A stretch of DNA of 52,950 nucleotides from CAAGNP01 sp964611185 (GCA_964611185.1 CAZSXE010000014.1:1-52950); one strand, 5' to 3'; shown: positions 23,426 to 33,544, counted from the first letter of the stretch. The notes: generated by a model from the letters alone, not told the origin. Program-made: numbers and translations.

Positions 23426-25327
23426 TTAAATAGATTTGATACCGAGTTTGGACTGGTAATCCTTCAATGTCTCAAGAACATTACTTTTAACACTGATGAA
23501 ATTTTTAATACCCTTCTCTTCAAGCTCGCTCTGACAGGCAGGGGCACCTGCAACCACCAAAATAGCTTTATTTCCAAGAAGTTCGGCAATCTGCGGCACT
23601 GCCTCTGCATATTCATCGTCAGAAGAGCAGGCTACTACAATCTCCGCATTAGCGGCAACAGCGGCCTTAACCCCCTCTTCAATAGTATCAAAACGGTTAT
23701 TGTCGATTACCTTGATACCTGCTACGGCGAAGAAATTAGAAGAAAATTGCGCTCTGGCGCGGCACATAGCCAAATTACCGAAAGTGAGCATAAATGCCTT
23801 AGGTTCTTTTCCGCTACGATCGGTAGCAAGACGCATCGCTTCAAACTCTTCAGCTCCACGATAAGGCTTCAACGGTTCACCCATCAAACTACACTTTTCA
23901 CAAGAAGTGCTTTCCATTTTCATCCCCATAAGTGTAGGAATTTCTCTCGAAACAATATCGGAAGTTATGCAATCGTCGGCTTTCTCAAGGAAATTAGGGT
24001 ACTGGTTAGTACCGAGAAGAGTCTGGCGACGAGTCGCAATATTTTTATCTTTCTTATCTGAAACAGCCTTAATCTCACTTTGAATGAAACCATCTTTGAA
24101 TTTAGCCACAAATCCGCCTCCCTCTTCCACAGCGCGGAAAAGCTTCCAAGCGGCATCGGCGAGAGAATTTGTAAGATTTTCAATATAATAAGAACCGGCA
24201 CCCGGATCTACTACCTTATCGAAATGAGACTCCTCTTTAAGAATATTCTGCACATTACGTGCAATGCGATTTGAAAAATCGGTGGGAACTCTGAAAGCGA
24301 AATCGAAAGGGACTACTTCAAGAGCATCCACCCCTCCGATAGCAGCACTCATAGCCTCAGAAGTGCCGCGAAGCATATTTACATAAGGATCATACACACT
24401 CTGATTCCATTCACTGGTAGTGGCATGAATATACATTTTCTTAGCGCAATTGGAATCGGTACCATAATCATCCACAACATTGGCCCATAGAAGGCGCGCT
24501 GCCCTGAATTTGGCAATTTCCATAAAATAGACACTGCCTACGGCAAATGAGAAAACCATCCTCTTGGCAACCTCCTTCACAGAAACACCAAGCTCTGTAA
24601 GACGAGAAAGATATTCGCTCCCCTGAGCGAGGGCAAAAGCGAGCTCCTGAGTAGAGCTGGCGCCGCAGCTGTTGAATGTAAAAGCATCGACAGCAATAAC
24701 TCTCATCTTCTTATAATCCGCAACCGCCTTTACACAGTCGGCAAGGATATTAAACGCTTTATCTTCACAGAAATGTCCCTTGGTCGTAAGGACCATAAGA
24801 GGATTATAATCGAAAGAGACACGGACTTCATCTTTGTTGATTTTCAAAGAATCAGCGTACTTAATAAAGTTTTTTAAGCTCTCCGAAGTTCTCAGACAGC
24901 AACCGCAAAACGAAACAGGAACTTTTTCAAGATCGATTCCGTGAAGCAACACTGAGAAATTCTCCACACTCTGGACCTTGGTGTCGTCAATATAAAAGCC
25001 GAGAGATTCCACCCCTTTATCGAGGAGGACTTTAGCTTCACAGTTTGCTTTAGCGAAATCACCGTCGCAGCAGCACACACCCTGATGGATAAGCCAGTCA
25101 TTGTCATTTTTAGTGCCTCTTACAAAAGGAAATGTTCCCGGATCGGATGCAAGGTACTTCAGATTCTTTAAATCCTCTGCACGATAGTATGGGCGAACAT
25201 TGAAACCTTCCTGTGTTCTCCAAACGAGTTTTTTCTCGTAGTCGGCACCTTTAAGGTCTTTAAGGATTACCTCTTCCCATTTATCGGTAGAAACCGGAGG
25301 AAATTCGGTAAATAATTTTTCTGCCAT
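23426..25327 (-). CDS. mutA: Methylmalonyl-CoA mutase, small (beta) subunit
   Basis: This 633-residue paralogue of the large subunit keeps the barrel fold (VRGTKNDNDWLIHQGVCC, VDPGAGSYYIENLTNSLADA) and a degenerate C-terminal Rossmann-like domain that has lost the cobalamin histidine motif. It forms an alpha-beta heterodimer and is structural rather than catalytic. It is the first gene of the two-gene operon, behind the promoter at 25368. A mutA-mutB order like this is usual in Bacteroidetes and Propionibacteria. Confidence 0.95.
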   Translation of the reverse strand: MAEKLFTEFPPVSTDKWEEVILKDLKGADYEKKLVWRTQEGFNVRPYYRAEDLKNLKYLASDPGTFPFVRGTKNDNDWLIHQGVCCCDGDFAKANCEAKVLLDKGVESLGFYIDDTKVQSVENFSVLLHGIDLEKVPVSFCGCCLRTSESLKNFIKYADSLKINKDEVRVSFDYNPLMVLTTKGHFCEDKAFNILADCVKAVADYKKMRVIAVDAFTFNSCGASSTQELAFALAQGSEYLSRLTELGVSVKEVAKRMVFSFAVGSVYFMEIAKFRAARLLWANVVDDYGTDSNCAKKMYIHATTSEWNQSVYDPYVNMLRGTSEAMSAAIGGVDALEVVPFDFAFRVPTDFSNRIARNVQNILKEESHFDKVVDPGAGSYYIENLTNSLADAAWKLFRAVEEGGGFVAKFKDGFIQSEIKAVSDKKDKNIATRRQTLLGTNQYPNFLEKADDCITSDIVSREIPTLMGMKMESTSCEKCSLMGEPLKPYRGAEEFEAMRLATDRSGKEPKAFMLTFGNLAMCRARAQFSSNFFAVAGIKVIDNNRFDTIEEGVKAAVAANAEIVVACSSDDEYAEAVPQIAELLGNKAILVVAGAPACQSELEEKGIKNFISVKSNVLETLKDYQSKLGIKSI

Positions 25328-25367
25328 ATTTATGATTTTTAAAATGATATGTATAAAATATATCTTG

Positions 25368-25375
25368 CAAAGATA
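25368..25375 (-). promoter_or_regulatory. -7 box of the mutA-mutB operon
   Basis: The minus strand reads TATCTTTG, a perfect TAnnTTTG, 40 bases before the mutA ATG and just past the end of the PCMD gene. Confidence 0.65.
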
Positions 25376-25391
25376 ACATTTTTTTACATAA

Positions 25392-26981
25392 CTATTCCCA
25401 CTTTACATCAGCATCATAAATAAAGCTAAATTCATCAGCATAAAGAAGTGTCCCTACCCCACCGGTAAAGTAATCAGCGTAATAGCTTCCCACAGCTACC
25501 AGGGCACAATACCCCGGCTTTCTACTATCTTTATATGTTACATCTATTGTAAATTCTTTATATTTTCCGCCGGTACTCACACTATCCACAAGCTCGGCAT
25601 ATCCGATTACGCAATTATCCGAAAAAGGGGGGAGATATGTACCCTCGGCGGTATTTACGGAGTAAGGCTTATCCTGATCGAATAGCATCATAAAAATATG
25701 GAATCTGTCAGAACGCCCCAAAAGTCCCTTATAAGGATCTTTCACTTTATTAATAATCGCCGGTTCATAACTGTAATAGCCATGAATTTTTGATGGTCTC
25801 GAAGTAAAAGGACGGCCGAAATCAACCATCGCCCCCATTTTTATTCCAATTATTGTTTTAACGAATTTTCCTGAAAAGACATTGCCTCCCGCCATCTGTC
25901 CCACCACGGATACAGTCTCCATTCTCGAAGCCTTACCCTTTACCACAAAAGTCGATTCGGGTGATGTAGGATTGGCTTCGCCGAGAGTATTTGCACCTTG
26001 ATTACCAGAATCCCACCAATAATTATCACTCATATCAAGATTTGGGAACCATGTATTTTTATTATTGACCAGGGTAGAAACCCAATTATCAAAACCCATG
26101 TTAGGCATTTGAAGATCCTTTTCAGTGGTGAAAGATACCTCTTCACCGAAACTCTCTCCGACCGCAGTCTTGAAGAGATATTCTGTATTGGGGGCAAGGC
26201 CTGTAAGGTGTGCTGAGATAGTGGTACCCTCTATAGAAAGCATTTCCGAAGGGACTGAACTCCATTTGGAATCGGAAGATTTGCGATACAAAAAAGTAGG
26301 GTTAGACGAGCCGCTCACGAATGTCCCCTTGAGATAGACATGATTGGCAAAAGCGTCAGCAGTGCCTGTGGTCACCTGTGCCTCCCTGATATAAGCATTA
26401 ATAGTCCAATTCTCCGAAACATCTCTATATGAGACAGTTACCGAAACACGAGCAGAAAAATCCGAAATAGTACGCGGATCAGGAGTGATTACAGAATTTG
26501 AAGGACCGAGCTGAATATCATTAATCTTTACCTTGTCAAGCGGACTTGAAACATAAAAAACGGCAGTTTTCTCATCCACATTAAACTCCGCCTCTGAGAC
26601 CTGATTATCGGCCTTAATATATCTGTTAATATTCTGTACCGCCACTATTTTCCACTCGTAACTCTGCCCGGGGTAAGTCGATAATATGTAAGAAAGAGTA
26701 GTGGTAAGATCTATAAATTCGCTCAATTCAGGGGTAAAAGTAGCATTATCGGAAACCACCATTTTAATAAGTTTAACCTTTGTTAGATTGACAGTATCCG
26801 CAACCTCCACAGTAACACTCAATTTCTCTTTATCAATAACCGCATCCCCTATTTGTCCCTGCACCTGAAACGACAATATCTCTCCCACACTCTTTGGATA
26901 GGGAATATCGTTTTTGATACAAGAGGCGATAAACCCTGCAAAGAAAAGTGATAATATGAAATATGAGACTGTTTTTTTCAT
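25392..26981 (-). CDS. PCMD-domain surface lipoprotein
   Basis: A lipoprotein signal peptide ends at IASC (Cys21). The middle carries a fibronectin-like segment (LTGLAPNTEYLFKTA). The C-terminal 250 residues match the putative carbohydrate-metabolism domain (PCMD): FGRPFTSRPSKIHGYYSY, DPYKGLLG, and the final DYFTGGVGTLLYADEF. It overlaps the upstream barrel gene by one base through a TAATG junction, so translation is coupled. The C-terminus is clearly paralogous to that of the gene at 27736-29832. A role in binding or processing glycans at the cell surface is suggested by the family name, but no catalytic residues are known to me. Confidence 0.82.
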   Translation of the reverse strand: MKKTVSYFILSLFFAGFIASCIKNDIPYPKSVGEILSFQVQGQIGDAVIDKEKLSVTVEVADTVNLTKVKLIKMVVSDNATFTPELSEFIDLTTTLSYILSTYPGQSYEWKIVAVQNINRYIKADNQVSEAEFNVDEKTAVFYVSSPLDKVKINDIQLGPSNSVITPDPRTISDFSARVSVTVSYRDVSENWTINAYIREAQVTTGTADAFANHVYLKGTFVSGSSNPTFLYRKSSDSKWSSVPSEMLSIEGTTISAHLTGLAPNTEYLFKTAVGESFGEEVSFTTEKDLQMPNMGFDNWVSTLVNNKNTWFPNLDMSDNYWWDSGNQGANTLGEANPTSPESTFVVKGKASRMETVSVVGQMAGGNVFSGKFVKTIIGIKMGAMVDFGRPFTSRPSKIHGYYSYEPAIINKVKDPYKGLLGRSDRFHIFMMLFDQDKPYSVNTAEGTYLPPFSDNCVIGYAELVDSVSTGGKYKEFTIDVTYKDSRKPGYCALVAVGSYYADYFTGGVGTLLYADEFSFIYDADVKWE

Positions 26982-27736
26982 TACTTTATAATAGGAATTA
27001 CGAAATTGACACCAATGCCGATAGTTAATAAATTGATTTTAAACTTGGCGGCACTTGACTCGTATGAACCCTCGTAAATCTGATTCTTCGTCTGCTTGAT
27101 TTTCTTGTATGTCAGTCCCAAAATACCCACCGAAGCCTCTACAGAGACCTCATTTGTCATAAAAACCACAACTCCCGGGACCACATCTATTCCGAGCTGA
27201 AGAATCTCCTGAAAAACACCGGAGACCTCATCCCCCTTACCGGAGAGTATCTTTCCCTGTCCCATACCGAAATTGAGCATAATATCACTAAATAGCCCGA
27301 ACCGAGTACTTTGGCCCAGGGGCATATAGTATCTGTAAGAAAGAGAACCATTGTAAGTATGCTGTAAAGAGTAAAAGTCAGAGATACTGAAGTTCAAATC
27401 TTCGGAGAGGCTCAGATCCACTTCATCTATCCTTCCGAGAGTTCTTTGATAAGTAAATCTCACACCCACAGCCATATTCTTAGCAAAGGAGTAATAGATA
27501 TTAGGAGTTACTTTCAGGGTATATGCATTGATATTTATCTGATTGAGGATGAGAAAATCAAAATCATAAAATTTATAATCCTGATAAGAAATCGTCCCAC
27601 CGAACATCAATTGCCCTTTAGGCATAAATACAGGACCATCAGAAAGACTTAACCCCCTATCAAATTTTTGAGCCTTAGTAATGGTTGAAACCATCACAAA
27701 AAGGCTCAAAAATAATATTTTAAGGAAAAACCTCAT
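26981..27736 (-). CDS. Outer-membrane beta-barrel protein
   Basis: A cleavable signal peptide (MRFFLKILFLSLFVMVSTITK to AQ) precedes about 230 residues of alternating strands with aromatic girdles, such as LMFGGTISYQDYKFYDFDFL, NIYYSFAKNMAVGVRFTYQR and a closing LLTIGIGVNFVIP. This is a small outer-membrane barrel of eight or so strands; I do not recognise a specific family. It is embedded between two PCMD lipoprotein genes, with one-base TAATG overlaps on both sides. Its stoichiometry is therefore probably tied to them, and it may anchor or export the lipoproteins. Confidence 0.72.
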   Translation of the reverse strand: MRFFLKILFLSLFVMVSTITKAQKFDRGLSLSDGPVFMPKGQLMFGGTISYQDYKFYDFDFLILNQININAYTLKVTPNIYYSFAKNMAVGVRFTYQRTLGRIDEVDLSLSEDLNFSISDFYSLQHTYNGSLSYRYYMPLGQSTRFGLFSDIMLNFGMGQGKILSGKGDEVSGVFQEILQLGIDVVPGVVVFMTNEVSVEASVGILGLTYKKIKQTKNQIYEGSYESSAAKFKINLLTIGIGVNFVIPIIK

Positions 27737-29832
27737 TATTCGTATTCAAGTGAAAATTCATCAAGATAGAGGACACTTCCCACACCTCCGGTAAAATAAT
27801 CACCATACTTGCTTGCGCAGCCCACCACCACGATGTGAGTAGGAGTCTTATTGCTGAGGTAATTCAACTCAATAGAAAACTCCTTAAACGAAGCACCTGT
27901 GGCAGCATTATCCGATAATTGGCCGTAGGCCACCACATAGTCCGCAGAAGGATTAATGAAATTCTTAGCACCGCTATCCACGACATAAGGCTCGGTCCAT
28001 GTTGTCAACATAATATATATCTGACAATAATCCATCTGTCCTTTTAAAGAAGTATAGGGATCCTTAGCCTTATCTATCGCTACCGGTGCATAATTATAAT
28101 ACCCTTTTAATCTCAAAGGCCTGTCAGTGAACGGACGGCCGAAGCTGACCTTGGCATTGGTACCGCTTCTCTCCACAAAATACCCTGTATAAAGGTTACC
28201 GGCAGCTAAAACGCCAAGCATTGACTCAGATTTAAGCTTTGCAGAACTACCTGAAACCACAAATGATGTAGATTGGGTGGTAGGGTTGGTGCCCATAGAG
28301 CCTGTCGCTTTATTAGCGGAATCCCAATACAGATTGGAAAGATTATCGGTAGGATAATAAGCGCCTCCGTCTTCAATCCACGAATCAAACGAAGAGAAAG
28401 GAAGCTGACTTATTCCGCTTGTAGTGCCTGAAAGAATATTATCATCTTTAACATCCTTGGTCGAGACCACTTGGAAATCATAAGGAGTATTAGGTTCAAG
28501 TCCCGTAATTTTTGCAGAATATTTAACTCCGTTAATAGAATAAGTACCTGCAAAAGTGCTCCATGACGACTCCGATGACTTCTTATATCTTACAGCCATC
28601 CCATCCGGAACTGCTTCAGTATTATATTGGAAATAAACATATCCGAACTTACCCCACATATCCACAGAAATAATGGAAACCTCCACATCAGGGATAACTT
28701 TAATCTTTAAAGGGAGTTCTAAATGCTGAGATTGAGCATCAAAAACATCAATCGTTATGGAATACTCTCCCAATGCAAGTTTCTGCGATAATAGAGTACG
28801 GAGATCCAAAGAGGCACTTGTAGAGACTCCCGTCTCAATGGTACTCCAAGAAATACCGCAAAGAGAGAGAGCCGCAGCATCGGCAGAGAGAAGAGAAAAC
28901 GATTTGGGAACACCAAGCTCGGTCAAAACGCTGTTTGAATGAGAAACCACGACATCTGTGATACCTGCAGCAGCATTAATATTCAGCAGTCCCAGTACTC
29001 CGGCCCCCTGAGGAGCTCTCAGAAGAGAATAGACATCTGCCCCTGAAGCATCGGAAATAACAGGCATTGCTTTCTTATTTAAAGAAATATCTATACTATA
29101 CTCTTTAACGGTCATTTCAGTATCATAAGAGACTGAAATCGAGGCTCCCCCCTGTGAGTCTTCACTATTTCCATTTACATCGAATGAGATTTTATAGTGC
29201 TCACGAGGCTTTACATTGGAAATAATATTGGAAACAACAAACTCCTGACCATCGGTATTAGTGAGGTTAACACTCCATTTAAGAGTTCCTGTGCATTTGA
29301 AATAACCTGCGCTGTCAAGATGTTCCTTGTCAAATAACAAAGAACCGTTTTCCTGATTGGTGACGGTTACATCATATTTTGAAAAATTGGTAGTAATAGA
29401 TTCCGACATGAGAATCGAAACTTTAACATTAGCGAGAGTACACTCAATCGTAGAAGCGGCACTCTCACCCGCTACAATGACCACAGTATCTTTCCCCTGA
29501 TAAAAAGGGGAATTAAATGCGGCATCTATATCAGTTCCATTCGAGGCCACTACTATGTACTTGCCCGCCCTTAACTTTAGTGGGGATTCAGTTAGTGAAG
29601 AGGAGTTTTCAACGGTTTTAACAATTACACCCGTCGTGAAATCCTTTATGTCAATTTTAAAAACGGGATTATCGGCTTTTGTAGCTTGTACTGCATCAAG
29701 ATCATACCCGAGAGAGATATTAAGCAGCCCTTCCCCTTTAACACGTAATTCACTATCATCCCCCTTATTGCAGGAAAAAAGCATAAGGGATAGAACCAAT
29801 AACAAAATATATTTGAAATTATTGATTTTCAT
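27736..29832 (-). CDS. DUF4493/PCMD lipoprotein
   Basis: The lipobox LFSC ends at Cys21 and is followed by NKGDDSE, an acidic stretch that resembles the Bacteroidetes lipoprotein surface-export signal. Residues about 30-240 form a DUF4493 domain (ISLGYDLDAVQATKADNPVF, IDIKDF, LRAGKYIVVASNGTDIDAAF). A middle module contains LLNINAAAGITDVVVSH. Then come a fibronectin-like linker (GLEPNTPYDFQV) and a C-terminal PCMD domain ending YFTGGVGSVLYLDEFSLEYE. It sits 10 bases after the preceding lipoprotein gene and overlaps the barrel gene. I read it as the main surface-exposed component of the locus; the ligand is unknown. Confidence 0.83.
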   Translation of the reverse strand: MKINNFKYILLLVLSLMLFSCNKGDDSELRVKGEGLLNISLGYDLDAVQATKADNPVFKIDIKDFTTGVIVKTVENSSSLTESPLKLRAGKYIVVASNGTDIDAAFNSPFYQGKDTVVIVAGESAASTIECTLANVKVSILMSESITTNFSKYDVTVTNQENGSLLFDKEHLDSAGYFKCTGTLKWSVNLTNTDGQEFVVSNIISNVKPREHYKISFDVNGNSEDSQGGASISVSYDTEMTVKEYSIDISLNKKAMPVISDASGADVYSLLRAPQGAGVLGLLNINAAAGITDVVVSHSNSVLTELGVPKSFSLLSADAAALSLCGISWSTIETGVSTSASLDLRTLLSQKLALGEYSITIDVFDAQSQHLELPLKIKVIPDVEVSIISVDMWGKFGYVYFQYNTEAVPDGMAVRYKKSSESSWSTFAGTYSINGVKYSAKITGLEPNTPYDFQVVSTKDVKDDNILSGTTSGISQLPFSSFDSWIEDGGAYYPTDNLSNLYWDSANKATGSMGTNPTTQSTSFVVSGSSAKLKSESMLGVLAAGNLYTGYFVERSGTNAKVSFGRPFTDRPLRLKGYYNYAPVAIDKAKDPYTSLKGQMDYCQIYIMLTTWTEPYVVDSGAKNFINPSADYVVAYGQLSDNAATGASFKEFSIELNYLSNKTPTHIVVVGCASKYGDYFTGGVGSVLYLDEFSLEYE

Positions 29833-29841
29833 TATAGTAAA

Positions 29842-31332
29842 TTATCCGTTTATCTGAAATGTTATGGTAACAGTTTTTGTATTGCCCTCTTTATCATTGA
29901 CAGTCATCTCGATAGGATGGGTGCCGACAGGCATCATCCCTATAAATGACCCGATTGAAAACTGAATGGAAGTAGCATTTTTAATCTGAGCTGAAGTTTT
30001 ACCGAATAAACCGCCCCAAAACTCCTCTTCGGCTGCAGACATATTAGCTAAATCGACTTTCTCGGTACACCCGTTATCAAGCTCGAGGATCATCGATTTA
30101 AAAGCAGCCGATTTAATCTCTACGGGAAACTTATCAATCCCCTTGTCGGCTGTGATATCAATGGTAAATGTCTCGCTGAATGTTCCGTAAGGATATACCG
30201 CAGGAGCATTTATTCCACCGGTAGCTGCAAATGTGATGGGAACTTCCTGCTGGGCAGCCTGCGTCGAAAAAGTGATCGATTGGGCAGCAGCCTGAGAATT
30301 ATCGGTAGAGTTAACAATGGCGCCGGCAGGGATATTCAGAGTGTATGAAGTACCCTCTGCAAGCTCTCCGAAAGAGACAGTAACCACTTTTCCACTTGCA
30401 GAGGCAGTAATGGTTTCAGCCCCGAGGGCAATCCCATGATTCTGGGCCAATGCCACAGGAAGAGAGTAGTTAAGGGTGATAGAACCCACGGTCTTAGCCA
30501 CTACATCACCTGAATTTACCGAAGAACTCTGAAATATAGGTGTTCCTGTTAAATCATCCTCAACCGGATTTTCTTCAAGGTCTCCCACTTGAATATCTAC
30601 ATCTTTATTATTAACAGTGTAATCAACGCTCACACCTGAACCTATTCCCACTTCGCCTGTTTCATTGGCATCCACAGTGATTACATGATGATCTTTCTCT
30701 GCAACGGAAGCTATCTTAAAATAATGACTTACAGTACTGTTATCAAGCTTTCTCGTCCCTTTAATATCAACAGTCAGGGGAGAAACGGTAAAATAACCCG
30801 CCATGGAAGTCCCTTTATCGATAATCTCCTTTGTAAATTCGAGATAACCATATTCACTTGAAACCTTTACCGTGAAATCTGAATTAAGCTCCTCAATAAA
30901 ATTGTCGGTGCACTTTACAGTCACTTTCATATTTTTCAACTTACACACAAGATTGATATTAACCACCTTTCCGGCAGATACTGTAAAATTCTGAGTACCA
31001 TAATAGATAGGCTGATTCCACGCTACATCTTTTTTTCCAGGGGAAGTAGCCTCTATCTTATAAGAATTGGGCTCCATGGCAATAACTTGCGGAACATCGG
31101 AAAGTTTACCCCATGATTTCACAGAGGCTCCTGTAGATGAGTTAGATATATTGATTGAAAATTCATTAATATCTACGGCATCGGGATTAGTTTCAGCCTT
31201 TGAAACAGCTGTAAATTCACCCTCAGAAGAGAGATTTATCGACAAATCTCCCGTGGTGGTGGTTATTACATCCTTTTTACATCCCGTAAGGAAAATTGCA
31301 AAAAGAGAAAAAACCAAAAGAATCTTTTTCAT
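29842..31332 (-). CDS. DUF4493 lipoprotein with bacterial Ig-like domain
   Basis: The signal peptide ends with FLTGC (Cys18). A DUF4493 domain follows, with FSINISNSSTGASVKSWGKL and a central NFTVSAGKVVNINLVCKL. A Big_5-type Ig-like domain spans roughly residues 255-350 (SGDVVAKTVGSITLNYSLPV, GTSYTLNIPAGAI). The C-terminal 140 residues are a beta-rich module I do not recognise; no PCMD is present. At 496 residues it is the shortest DUF4493 member here. It lies in the leftward operon, 26 bases after the first lipoprotein and nine before the next. Confidence 0.78.
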   Translation of the reverse strand: MKKILLVFSLFAIFLTGCKKDVITTTTGDLSINLSSEGEFTAVSKAETNPDAVDINEFSINISNSSTGASVKSWGKLSDVPQVIAMEPNSYKIEATSPGKKDVAWNQPIYYGTQNFTVSAGKVVNINLVCKLKNMKVTVKCTDNFIEELNSDFTVKVSSEYGYLEFTKEIIDKGTSMAGYFTVSPLTVDIKGTRKLDNSTVSHYFKIASVAEKDHHVITVDANETGEVGIGSGVSVDYTVNNKDVDIQVGDLEENPVEDDLTGTPIFQSSSVNSGDVVAKTVGSITLNYSLPVALAQNHGIALGAETITASASGKVVTVSFGELAEGTSYTLNIPAGAIVNSTDNSQAAAQSITFSTQAAQQEVPITFAATGGINAPAVYPYGTFSETFTIDITADKGIDKFPVEIKSAAFKSMILELDNGCTEKVDLANMSAAEEEFWGGLFGKTSAQIKNATSIQFSIGSFIGMMPVGTHPIEMTVNDKEGNTKTVTITFQING

Positions 31333-31358
31333 ATCTATAATTTTTTATTTTAATCGAG

Positions 31359-33500
31359 TTATTTATTATAAACAAGTTTAATATCATCAAGTGTGATACA
31401 ACTTCCTGTATGTGTTTTAGTATATTCAGCTCCCAAAATAGTCAGAGTCTGAATTTTAACATCAGGCTCGCTCTTGGTAGAGGAGAGGAATGTAACAGTT
31501 ATCGAGGTTGCTTTTTTCTTTAAATCCGAATAAGAGAGATTGACTGAAGCCAGTGTCCACTCAGAAACAGAGGGGCTGTTGGTGAAAGAGCCGGTGGCAA
31601 TAACGACACCCTCACTCTTAAGCTCAATAGATGCCTGAAATGTATCGTTGTTATAAGAATCGTATTTGTAATAAAATTCGACCTTTGTGGGGCGAGATGC
31701 GAAAGAATGATTATCGCAGAATAATTTACCCTGAGTCTTTCCGCCCCATGTAGTAACGGCATCGTTTTGACTATGAACTGAAACACTTCTGACCTGAGCG
31801 GCCTTGCTTCCGCCATGAACTGCAGTCTCCGTATAATTAACAGTAGGGAAACATTTTGCATAAGGATAGGCGGGAGTAGTGGCATTAGCCGTAGTGGCAG
31901 AGTTGTTCGTGCTCCACCAAATATCAGTTTCCCCTTCGCTGTAAGGATAGAAAAGAACTTTTTGATTCGTATAAGTAATCAATAACCATTTAAAAGAATA
32001 GTCGGTTATCGTCCTGTAAAAATTTTCAAAACCGGCATTTCCCATCTGCAATGCCACTTCGGTGGTGATATTTTTTTCCTCCCCCCTCTGATCGTTGTAA
32101 GCCCCTCTGACCACATATTGAGTACCGGGATTAAGCCCTGATACGGTGATGGTATTTTGGGAACCGGACACCGAAGATGTGTATGCTGGGGTAATCCACG
32201 ATCCTCCTGCTGCTTTAATCTGAGGATAAAGTTTTGTCGGATTTCCGTTTGTGGAGAGAATAAGAGGAAATGACTGCGACCACACATCTACATTCGCTAT
32301 CTCTTCAGTAGATATTTCCGCTTTCAATACCGAAAGGACAAAAGTGGCGGAAACAGTCTTTGAAGATGAAGAATTATCTGTCACCTTTATAGTAAAGGTA
32401 TTGTCAGCTGATTCGGAAGCCGAATATTTAAGGATGGAAGCCACATTCTTAAAGTCGATATTGGCAAGTGTAAGTCCCGTCATATCAGAAGTCCAAATCA
32501 GACCGTCTCTCGAAAGGATACTCTTCACATCACTCGGAATATTTAAGAAATCAATCTGGGAGGGCCATCCTATGGCCTGAAGATATGGAGAATTAACCGT
32601 CATAACTGCCGATTTTATACCGGAAGCGGCATTAATATTGACAGCAGCACTGCTCTGCTCCACACCCTCCACGAAAGAAAGGACACCTGTATTAATATCA
32701 AAACCCTCTGTTACGAATTTCGGAGCATCTTTGGATAGCATATAAGCATCTATCGGGACATTGATTTCTACATCATTGGTAGAAGAATTAATGGTAATGT
32801 TAAAGCCAAGCTCCATGGTGGGGGTAAGTTTGGTATCTACAGTAAATGTAACGGAATCACCCGCCATCCCGTAATAAGGAACTTTCGTACCGTAACGATG
32901 ATGGACACCATCCAAATCAGTAACATAAAGATAGAGTTTCAGATCACCCGGACGAAAGTAGCCCGATTCGGTGCTATTTTTTTCATACACGAGAGAATCC
33001 CTCGTTCTTAGATGCTTAATCGTAGCATGATAATCTTTATATTCTGCAGCCATATTGGCCCCGTAGGCCACCGCTACCTCCACATTTGCCTGTTTGCAGA
33101 CTACTCCCACTTCGATAGATGTCTGAGGCTCTACAGTGAAAGTAGTCTCCCCTTTGAAGTAAAACGCATCAAACCCCGTGGCAGTCGAATCACCGTAAGT
33201 AGCCCTCACGGTATAAGGGACACCAGCGTTCAAAAGAACAGTCTTGTCCTCAAGTGCATTATATTCTGAAAGAGTCTTCCATCTTTTAAAAATAACGCCT
33301 GACGAATTAATCAACTCGATTTTAAAATCATCGATATTGATGTTTGCATCATGCGCATCAGCTTTTGTATCAGTCAAAATCGACGAAACAGAGAATACTG
33401 CTCCACCTTGTCCCTCCTGGTAAATTATCTCAGGACTTTTGGTACAAGAACCAAAAGTAAAGACGGTTAATAGACTGAGAATCAAATATTTAAATTTCAT
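31359..33500 (-). CDS. DUF4493 lipoprotein with PCMD-like C-terminus
   Basis: The first gene of the surface lipoprotein operon. The lipobox TFGSC ends at Cys19. The DUF4493 domain (INIDDFKIELINSSGVIFKR, LLNAGVPYTVRATYGDSTA) is followed by a module shared with the gene at 27736 (NINAASGIKSAVMTV) and a fibronectin-like linker (VSGLNPGTQYVVRGA). The C-terminal 200 residues resemble PCMD or a carbohydrate-binding jelly roll (FASRPTKVEFYYKYDSY, ITLDDIKLVYN) but are more divergent. Length is 713 aa. A -7 box lies 45 bases upstream, divergent from parE. The domain series suggests glycan or matrix binding; this is inference. Confidence 0.78.
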   Translation of the reverse strand: MKFKYLILSLLTVFTFGSCTKSPEIIYQEGQGGAVFSVSSILTDTKADAHDANINIDDFKIELINSSGVIFKRWKTLSEYNALEDKTVLLNAGVPYTVRATYGDSTATGFDAFYFKGETTFTVEPQTSIEVGVVCKQANVEVAVAYGANMAAEYKDYHATIKHLRTRDSLVYEKNSTESGYFRPGDLKLYLYVTDLDGVHHRYGTKVPYYGMAGDSVTFTVDTKLTPTMELGFNITINSSTNDVEINVPIDAYMLSKDAPKFVTEGFDINTGVLSFVEGVEQSSAAVNINAASGIKSAVMTVNSPYLQAIGWPSQIDFLNIPSDVKSILSRDGLIWTSDMTGLTLANIDFKNVASILKYSASESADNTFTIKVTDNSSSSKTVSATFVLSVLKAEISTEEIANVDVWSQSFPLILSTNGNPTKLYPQIKAAGGSWITPAYTSSVSGSQNTITVSGLNPGTQYVVRGAYNDQRGEEKNITTEVALQMGNAGFENFYRTITDYSFKWLLITYTNQKVLFYPYSEGETDIWWSTNNSATTANATTPAYPYAKCFPTVNYTETAVHGGSKAAQVRSVSVHSQNDAVTTWGGKTQGKLFCDNHSFASRPTKVEFYYKYDSYNNDTFQASIELKSEGVVIATGSFTNSPSVSEWTLASVNLSYSDLKKKATSITVTFLSSTKSEPDVKIQTLTILGAEYTKTHTGSCITLDDIKLVYNK

Positions 33501-33544
33501 TGAGTTAATATTTTTCTCTCTAAATTATTAGTACACACAAGTTG

